From Oscillibacter sp. (GTDB lineage Bacteria; Bacillota; Clostridia; Oscillospirales; Oscillospiraceae): a stretch of DNA of 19,350 nucleotides. Shown in pieces: positions 15,746 to 19,350 of the stretch (position 1 is its first letter; each line of letters begins with the position of its first letter). Under the pieces are notes generated by a model that worked only from the letters and a program-made list of their open reading frames with translations, was not told the origin of the DNA and searched no databases. The DNA lies in the NCBI GenBank assembly GCA_009773995.1, contig VSMY01000043.1, positions 1 through 19,350 on the forward strand, written 5' to 3'. Made by a program: the position numbers and the translations under genes.

Positions 15746-15969
15746 TGGCATAAAAAGGAGCCGCACGGACAAACGCCATGCGGCCCAAGCGGGTGGGATA
15801 TTGGAAAGCTTCCTATATCAAAGTACCATGCTTTCCAGTTTTTGTCAATTGAAAGTTTTGCCGTTTTTCGGCTTCTTTTGTCGAAAGCCGCCGCCCTGCG
15901 GGACGGCGGAAAAAATTTGTGAATCTTTTGAAAAAACGCCGGTTTCCTCTTCCCATTTCAATACAAATA
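15746..15969. other. Structured non-coding region upstream of hpf
   Basis: No coding frame is credible here. Four hairpins are visible: 15760-15784; GATATTGGAA/TTCCTATATC at 15797-15819; TGGAAAGC (15802-15809) with GCTTTCCA (15830-15837) followed by GTTTTTG; and CCGCCGCCC (15888-15896) with GGGACGGCGG (15900-15909, one bulge). The second and third share 15803-15809, so they exclude each other, like an antiterminator/terminator pair. Rel-like or raiA-type leader RNAs are known upstream of raiA/hpf genes in Clostridia, but membership in the raiA RNA family could not be tested. Strand is undecided. Confidence 0.4.
15752..15784 (-). terminator. Minus-strand intrinsic terminator candidate
   Basis: Read on the minus strand, GCCGCATGG pairs with CCGTGCGGC around a 7-base loop (15784 to 15760) and is followed by TCCTTTTTA. 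One position is a G-U pair only in minus-strand RNA; in plus-strand RNA it is a C-A mismatch. No minus-strand gene upstream of it explains a terminator here. Confidence 0.45.
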
Positions 15970-15978
15970 TGTTATATT
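15970..15978 (+). promoter_or_regulatory. Extended -10 promoter of hpf
   Basis: TGTTATATT at 15970-15978 fits an extended -10 (TGN then TATATT) in an AT-rich pocket; no good -35 is seen. Transcription would start near 15985. The minus strand of the same pocket carries a perfect TATAAT (15976-15981), also without a -35, so direction needs testing. Confidence 0.5.
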
Positions 15979-15982
15979 ATAC

Positions 15983-16018
15983 AAAAGGGCTCCCGCAAAG
16001 GTCCCGACGGCCCTTTTT
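15983..16018 (+). promoter_or_regulatory. Terminator-like hairpin at the 5' end of the hpf transcript
   Basis: AAAAGGGC (15983-15990) pairs perfectly with GCCCTTTT (16010-16017) around a 19-base loop, ending in a T5 run. It begins where the predicted transcript begins and ends about 21 bases before hpf, leaving the AAAGGAG ribosome binding site free. It may be an attenuator, an mRNA-stabilising 5' stem, or an old terminator of an upstream RNA. Confidence 0.5.
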
Positions 16019-16039
16019 CACACGAAAGGAGCGATCTCG

Positions 16040-16585
16040 ATGAAGTACACCTACGCTTGCAAAAAGGTCTCCCTCAACGATTCCATCAAGGCTTACACGG
16101 AAAAGAAAATCGCCAAGCTGGAAAAGTATTTCCGGGAGGACACCACCGCGTTTGTGACATTTTCGGTGGAGAAGGACCACCGCTGCACAGTGGAGATCAC
16201 CGTTCGGAGCGGCGGCGCACTGCTCCGGGCCCAGACGGAAGCGCCGGACGGCGATATGCGCGGCGCCGTGGACGCCGCCGTGGGCTATATCGAGCGCCAG
16301 ATTTTGAAGAACAAGACCCGGCTCTCCAAGCGCCTGCGGAGCGAGGGCTTCCCGCCTCCCGCCCCGGCCACCGACTTCGACGTGGCGGAGGAGAAGGAGT
16401 TCCCCGTGGTCCGCACCAAGCGCTTCGCCGTGAAGCCCATGAGCACGGAGGAAGCCATTTTGCAGATGAACCTGCTGGACCACAGCTTCTTCGTCTTCCG
16501 CAGCAGCGAGGACGACAGCCTGTGCATCGTCTACCGCCGCAAAAGCGGCGGCTACGGCCTCATCGTTACCGACGAGGAGGAATAA
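16040..16585 (+). CDS. hpf: Long-form ribosome hibernation-promoting factor HPF
   Basis: This 181-residue protein is the long HPF of Gram-positives, which binds the 30S decoding region and dimerises ribosomes into inactive 100S particles. The N-terminal HPF/RaiA domain (about 1-105: MKYTYACKKVSLNDSIKAYT, KKIAKLEKYF) is joined by a linker (105-120) to the dimerising C-terminal domain (about 122-178: VRTKRFAVKPMSTEEAILQM then LLDHSFFVFRS, VYRRKSGGYGLI). AAAGGAG precedes ATG 16040. It has its own promoter region and terminator, suiting stress or stationary-phase control, and complements rel and rqcP elsewhere in the window. Confidence 0.95.
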   Translation: MKYTYACKKVSLNDSIKAYTEKKIAKLEKYFREDTTAFVTFSVEKDHRCTVEITVRSGGALLRAQTEAPDGDMRGAVDAAVGYIERQILKNKTRLSKRLRSEGFPPPAPATDFDVAEEKEFPVVRTKRFAVKPMSTEEAILQMNLLDHSFFVFRSSEDDSLCIVYRRKSGGYGLIVTDEEE

Positions 16586-16625
16586 GCTCCGGTTTGAAGC
16601 GGCGCCGGGCTTACAAGGAACCCTG

Positions 16626-16664
16626 CCGGGGGCGCACAATTCTTGTGCGCCCCCGGTTTATCTT
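16626..16664 (+). terminator. Intrinsic terminator of hpf
   Basis: A perfect 14-bp GC-rich stem (16626-16639 with 16643-16656, loop TTC) is followed by TTTATCTT on the plus strand. It also lies just past the end of the convergent minus-strand gene, but the minus side lacks a T run, so it mainly serves hpf. Confidence 0.88.
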
Positions 16665-16670
16665 CGGGCT

Positions 16671-17711
16671 TTACGCTCCGCTCAGGGCGCAGGAGGCCCA
16701 CACCGCGTTGTGGTCGGAAAGCTCCTCCCCCGTAAACGCCGCCAGGGCGCTGCCGGGCAGGGCGAAGCCGCAGTCCGCCTTTTGGGTGGAGATGGTGCGG
16801 CTCTCCCCCGCCTCCAGGCCCCGGACCAGCAGCCAGTCCAGGCGCAGATCCAAATGCCCTCCACCGGGCAGGGGCTTGCGCCGGGTGGGGACGGCTTTTT
16901 CCGGCAGGAGGCGGTAGCCCGCTTCCTCCGCCGCCGGGAGGCATTCCTCCCAATTCGCCACATCCTCCAGACACCGGCGCTGGAGCTCCTCGCTTCCCGC
17001 CACGGCCCGAATGGCGTCCTTGTCCCGGCCGTCAAAGGTGTTGGTGTTCAGGTCGCCCCCCAGGACGACGGGCATGCCGGGGAACATGGCCTCCGCCTCC
17101 GCCAGCACGGTTTCCAGCTGGGCCCGGCGTCCCGGACCGTGGGTCCGGTTCTCCAGGTGGATGGTCCCCACGCCCACGGGCTTCCCCGCCACGTCCAGCT
17201 CCGCCAAGATGGCCAGCCGCCCGCCAATCCGCCGCTGACGGTCAAAGTACCAATTGTACTGCTCCGGCAGGCGGACCACCTTGGCCCGCTTAATGGGCCA
17301 GCGGGAAAAGACGGCGTTGCCGTGGAAGCCCTTGGGGTCCTCCCCGTTCACCAGCTCGATGAACTCCAGGCCGAATACCGCATTCATCCCCAGCCGCTTC
17401 GCCAGCTCCAGGGTGGTGTTCTTCCCGCCGGAGCGGACACAGCCGTCGTCCAGCTCATTGGCCAGAATCACGTCGAAGGGCCGGGCCGCCGGGCAGGTCT
17501 CCAAAAAATCCCCCAGTTCCTCCAGGCACACGCCCCGCTCCATATTGAACACCAGCATCCCCAGGGCCTCCGGGGCCTGGACCGGAGGCTGGACCAGATT
17601 GTGGATCTCCGCCTGAGAAAATTGGGGAATCCTCGCCATGACCTCCGTCTGGGCACTATGGTCCAGCAGCGCTCCCAGGCGCTGCCGCTCCTCGTTGGAC
17701 AGTTCCTTCAT
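16671..17711 (-). CDS. Endonuclease/exonuclease/phosphatase family protein
   Basis: This 346-residue soluble protein has the EEP (DNase I/ExoIII-like) fold. Catalytic motifs in order are VFNMERG (N56), ILANEL (E86), FHGNAVFSRWPI (131-140), VGTIHLEN (H185), GGDLNTN (D220, N222), LDLRLDW (D292) and LSDHNA (D333-H334). All expected metal and catalytic residues are present. The fold covers nucleases, phospholipases and sugar or inositol phosphatases, so the substrate is open; no signal peptide suggests a cytoplasmic enzyme. AAGGAGGAG precedes the ATG on the minus strand. It is monocistronic, with its own promoter and a structured leader. Confidence 0.88.
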   Translation of the reverse strand: MKELSNEERQRLGALLDHSAQTEVMARIPQFSQAEIHNLVQPPVQAPEALGMLVFNMERGVCLEELGDFLETCPAARPFDVILANELDDGCVRSGGKNTTLELAKRLGMNAVFGLEFIELVNGEDPKGFHGNAVFSRWPIKRAKVVRLPEQYNWYFDRQRRIGGRLAILAELDVAGKPVGVGTIHLENRTHGPGRRAQLETVLAEAEAMFPGMPVVLGGDLNTNTFDGRDKDAIRAVAGSEELQRRCLEDVANWEECLPAAEEAGYRLLPEKAVPTRRKPLPGGGHLDLRLDWLLVRGLEAGESRTISTQKADCGFALPGSALAAFTGEELSDHNAVWASCALSGA

Positions 17712-17739
17712 TGTGATTCTCCTCCTTCTGTTTCCTTGG

Positions 17740-17806
17740 CGGACCGTACCGCCGGTTCCGTTTGGCCGCCGGACGGTCCGTGCCGAAATTCAGGTTAATT
17801 CAGGTT
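17740..17806 (-). repeat. Inverted repeat and tandem repeat in the nuclease-fold gene leader
   Basis: CGGACCGT (17740-17747) and ACGGTCCG (17773-17780) form a perfect 8-bp inverted repeat. Next to it, AATTCAGGTT occurs twice in direct tandem (17787-17796 and 17797-17806). Both lie between the predicted promoter and the start codon of the minus-strand gene. The tandem repeat resembles a two-turn protein-binding site; function is unknown. Confidence 0.6.
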
Positions 17807-17818
17807 CTTTCTCCTTGC

Positions 17819-17847
17819 ATTATAAACGCCGGGCGGGTAAAACGCAA
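17819..17847 (-). promoter_or_regulatory. Promoter of the EEP-family gene
   Basis: On the minus strand TTGCGT (17842-17847) and a perfect TATAAT (17819-17824) are 17 bases apart. The start near 17812 gives a leader of about 100 bases containing the repeats at 17740-17806. Confidence 0.65.
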
Positions 17848-17888
17848 GGACAGCGCGCCCTTTTTGACGGGAAAGCGGCAAGTTTTCC

Positions 17889-17917
17889 TTGCATTCTCTC
17901 CGGATCCGTGTTACAGT
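17889..17917 (+). promoter_or_regulatory. Promoter of the thiamine-uptake operon
   Basis: TTGCAT (17889-17894) and TACAGT (17912-17917) are 17 bases apart, and TGT directly before the -10 makes it an extended -10. Transcription would begin near 17924, about 35 bases before the TPP aptamer. Confidence 0.55.
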
Positions 17918-17958
17918 AGCGCTGGGACGATTCGCCGTCCCCAGAACAAAAGACAAGT

Positions 17959-18112
17959 GAATCGCCAGGGGGGCTGCCGCGCAGCTGAGAGTAAGGCATT
18001 TGGCCTTTGACCCTTTGAACCTGTTGGGTAATGCCAGCGTAGGAAGTCGTTTCTGAAGCAGTCAGAGCATCCGTATGGCATAGCTTGCCGGATGTTCTGA
18101 TTTTATTTTTTT
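17959..18112 (+). promoter_or_regulatory. TPP (THI-box) riboswitch with terminator platform
   Basis: The conserved TPP aptamer is plain: AGGGGGGCTG, CTGAGA (17985-17990) in the pyrimidine-binding bulge, a P3 hairpin AAGGC/GCCTT, ACCC then GAACCTG (18017-18023), GGGTAATGCC, and GCGTAGGAA (18037-18045). P1 pairs roughly 17959-17964 with 18048-18053. TCTGA (18052-18056) can pair with TCAGA (18062-18066), competing with both P1 and the terminator, so TPP binding should free the terminator and switch the operon off. It directly precedes the thiamine-binding gene. Confidence 0.95.
18062..18112 (+). terminator. Riboswitch-controlled intrinsic terminator
   Basis: CAGAGCATCCG (18063-18073) pairs with CGGATGTTCTG (18089-18099) with one G-U pair that exists only on the plus strand. 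The stem is followed by ATTTTATTTTTTT. This is the expression platform of the TPP riboswitch. Confidence 0.88.
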
Positions 18113-18125
18113 GGAGGAACCGAAC

Positions 18126-18425
18126 ATGAAAGCAAACGCCGCTATCCAAATTCTGCCCGCCGCGCCCAGCGACCGGGAAACCGTCCGCATCGTGGACGAG
18201 GTCATCGCCTACATCCGGTCCACCGGCCTGCACTGTTTTGTGGGCCCCAGCGAGACCTGCGTCGAGGGAGAGGACCTTCACCAGCTGATGGAGATCGTGG
18301 AGAACTGCATGCGAGTTGCCAACCGGGCGGGCAGCGAGAAGGTCTCCGCCTACGTGAAGCTGGTCTACAAGCCCGAGGGAAGCGTGCTGGGAATTGATGA
18401 AAAAGTCGGAAAGCACCGGCAGTAA
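18126..18425 (+). CDS. Thiamine-binding protein (DUF77/MTH1187 family)
   Basis: This 99-residue protein belongs to the small ferredoxin-like-fold thiamine-binding family (YqgV/MTH1187). Its pattern fits: an N-terminal strand AAIQILP, IVDEVIAYIRSTGLHCFVGP, the conserved SETCVEG turn, and LHQLMEIVENCMRVA before the last strand VSAYVKLVY. It probably binds thiamine or a pyrimidine precursor in the cytoplasm; the exact ligand is inferred from family and riboswitch. A TTG at 18111 is upstream in frame, but GGAGG lies between it and ATG 18126, so ATG is chosen. Its end overlaps the permease start by 29 bases. Confidence 0.9.
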   Translation: MKANAAIQILPAAPSDRETVRIVDEVIAYIRSTGLHCFVGPSETCVEGEDLHQLMEIVENCMRVANRAGSEKVSAYVKLVYKPEGSVLGIDEKVGKHRQ

Positions 18426-19176
18426 GCTGCCCGCCGCCGGGTCCCTGGCGGCAGTCGCGCTCCTGTGGCTGCTGGCCTCGGAGGGAAAGCTGGTCCCCTC
18501 GTTTCTGCTGCCCTCCCCCGCCGCAGTCTGCCGGGCCCTGGCGGAGGACGCTCCGGTTCTGCTGGAAAACGCCGCCGTGACGCTGCTGGAAGCCGCTCTG
18601 GGCCTTGCCGCCGGAATCCTGTCGGCGCTGGTTCTGGCAACCCTGATGCACCGGGTTCCGGCCCTGTACCGGGCGCTGTACCCCATTTTGGTCATCACCC
18701 AGACCATCCCCACCGTGGCCCTGGCGCCGCTGCTGGTGCTCTGGATGGGCTTCGGCATGGCCCCCAAGGTGACTCTGGTGGCCCTGACCACCTTCTTCCC
18801 CATCGCCGTCAGCCTGCTGGAGGGCTACGCCGGCGCCGACCGGGCGTCGGCGGACCTGCTGCGGTCCATGGGAGCGAACCGCGGGCAGATCTTCCGGCAT
18901 CTGGAGTTTCCCTCCGCCTTAAGTCATTTCTTCTCCGGCCTCCGGGTCTCCGCGTCCTACGCGGTGGTGGGAGCGGTGATCTCCGAGTGGCTGGGGGGCT
19001 TCCGGGGCCTGGGCGTCTACATGACCCGTGTAAAAAAGGCCTACGCCTTTGACAAGATGTTCGCCGTGATCCTGGTCATCGTCGCCGTCAGCTTGCTGCT
19101 GATGGCCCTGGTGACGGCGCTGCAGCGGCGGGCCTGCCCCTGGGAGGCCTATGAAAAAATTGAAAGGAACGATTAG
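18397..19176 (+). CDS. ABC transporter permease, thiamine-precursor uptake (ThiX-like)
   Basis: This 259-residue integral membrane protein belongs to the SsuC/TauC/ThiX permease family, with about six hydrophobic segments. The cytoplasmic EAA-type loop that contacts the ATPase is visible at about 142-182 (EGYAGADRASADLLRSMGAN then GQIFRHLEFPSAL), and TIPTVALAPLLVLWMGFG is the usual family segment. The TPP riboswitch and the following NMT1/THI5-type lipoprotein point to thiamine or the pyrimidine precursor (HMP, formylaminopyrimidine). ATG 18397 is chosen over TTG 18394; no strong ribosome binding site is seen, so coupling to the overlapping upstream gene is likely. Confidence 0.9.
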   Translation: MKKSESTGSKLPAAGSLAAVALLWLLASEGKLVPSFLLPSPAAVCRALAEDAPVLLENAAVTLLEAALGLAAGILSALVLATLMHRVPALYRALYPILVITQTIPTVALAPLLVLWMGFGMAPKVTLVALTTFFPIAVSLLEGYAGADRASADLLRSMGANRGQIFRHLEFPSALSHFFSGLRVSASYAVVGAVISEWLGGFRGLGVYMTRVKKAYAFDKMFAVILVIVAVSLLLMALVTALQRRACPWEAYEKIERND

Positions 19177-19179
19177 ACA

Positions 19180-19350
19180 ATGAACCATTGGAAAACGGCG
19201 GTTCTCCTGCCGGTCCTGCTTCTGCTCCTCTCCGCCTGCGGGGCGGGTTCCGAAAAGACGGCGGACGGCGGCCTCGCCCCCGTGGCCATCTGCCTGGCTG
19301 GGACGCCCAACACGAACCACACCGGCTTGTACGCCGCCCTGTCCCTGGGC
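19180..19350 (+). CDS. ABC transporter substrate-binding lipoprotein, NMT1/THI5-like (ThiY), partial
   Basis: The first 57 codons are present and the gene runs off the window. A lipoprotein signal peptide is clear: MNHWKT, a Leu-rich core and the lipobox LSAC with Cys20 as the lipidation site. The mature start soon shows TPNTNHTGLYAA, the hallmark of ThiY-type pyrimidine-precursor binding proteins (usually WTPNTNHTG). It starts three bases after the permease stop, with GAAAGGA upstream. An ATPase gene (ThiZ) is expected beyond the window. Confidence 0.88.
   Translation, partial: MNHWKTAVLLPVLLLLLSACGAGSEKTADGGLAPVAICLAGTPNTNHTGLYAALSLG

Noticed and set aside
15760..15837. Possible tRNA-like fold in the hpf upstream region
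   Set aside because: No T-loop GTTCRANYC or anticodon-arm pattern could be placed; the stems fit independent hairpins instead.
15801..16043. Short plus-strand open frame spanning the hpf upstream region
   Set aside because: It crosses hairpins and the hpf promoter, has no ribosome binding site and shows no recognisable protein pattern.

Overview
The window looks like chromosomal DNA from a GC-rich, spore-forming Clostridia member, most likely of the Oscillospiraceae type (Flavonifractor, Oscillibacter and relatives). This is inferred from Firmicutes-style GGAGG ribosome binding sites, the yabP/yabQ sporulation genes, a long-form HPF, HemZ, a bifunctional Rel, a TPP riboswitch, and very GC-rich genes beside AT-rich promoters. 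No database search was possible. Nearly all of the window is housekeeping; no phage, IS element, CRISPR array, rRNA or tRNA was seen.

Layout. (1) 1-134: the Gly/Arg-rich end of an incoming plus-strand gene and a bidirectional terminator shared with the convergent DegV gene. (2) 132-1265: a minus-strand DegV fatty-acid-binding protein, then a divergent promoter region with a good promoter on each strand. (3) 1266-10804: a tightly packed plus-strand run of nine genes: recJ, bifunctional rel, dtd, an unknown protein, a metallo-beta-lactamase-fold hydrolase, hemZ, a P-loop nucleoside kinase-like protein, a zinc-ribbon protein and purine nucleoside phosphorylase. Many neighbours touch or overlap, so they are probably one operon combining repair, stringent response, translation quality control and nucleoside salvage. 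(4) 10946-15702: a cluster matching the Bacillus subtilis yabM-yabN-yabO-yabP-yabQ-divIC-yabR order (lipid flippase, mazG, rqcP, yabP, yabQ, divIC, S1 protein), with an HU gene between mazG and rqcP. It joins envelope growth, division, sporulation and ribosome rescue. (5) 15703-16664: a strong terminator, a structured non-coding stretch of about 290 bases, then the ribosome-hibernation gene hpf with its own promoter and terminator. (6) 16671-17711: a minus-strand endonuclease/exonuclease/phosphatase-fold protein with its own promoter and an unusual leader. (7) 17889-19350: a TPP-riboswitch-controlled thiamine (or thiamine-precursor) uptake operon: a thiamine-binding DUF77 protein, an ABC permease and the start of a lipoprotein substrate-binding protein that runs off the end.

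No clearly new multi-gene system was found. The points most worth checking are the structured region upstream of hpf (competing hairpins, and a minus-strand terminator whose wobble pair favours a minus-strand RNA), a terminator-like hairpin at the 5' end of the hpf transcript, the roughly 225-base out-of-frame overlap of yabQ into divIC, a hairpin covering the yabP ribosome binding site, and a tandem 10-bp repeat plus long inverted repeat in the leader of the minus-strand nuclease-fold gene.
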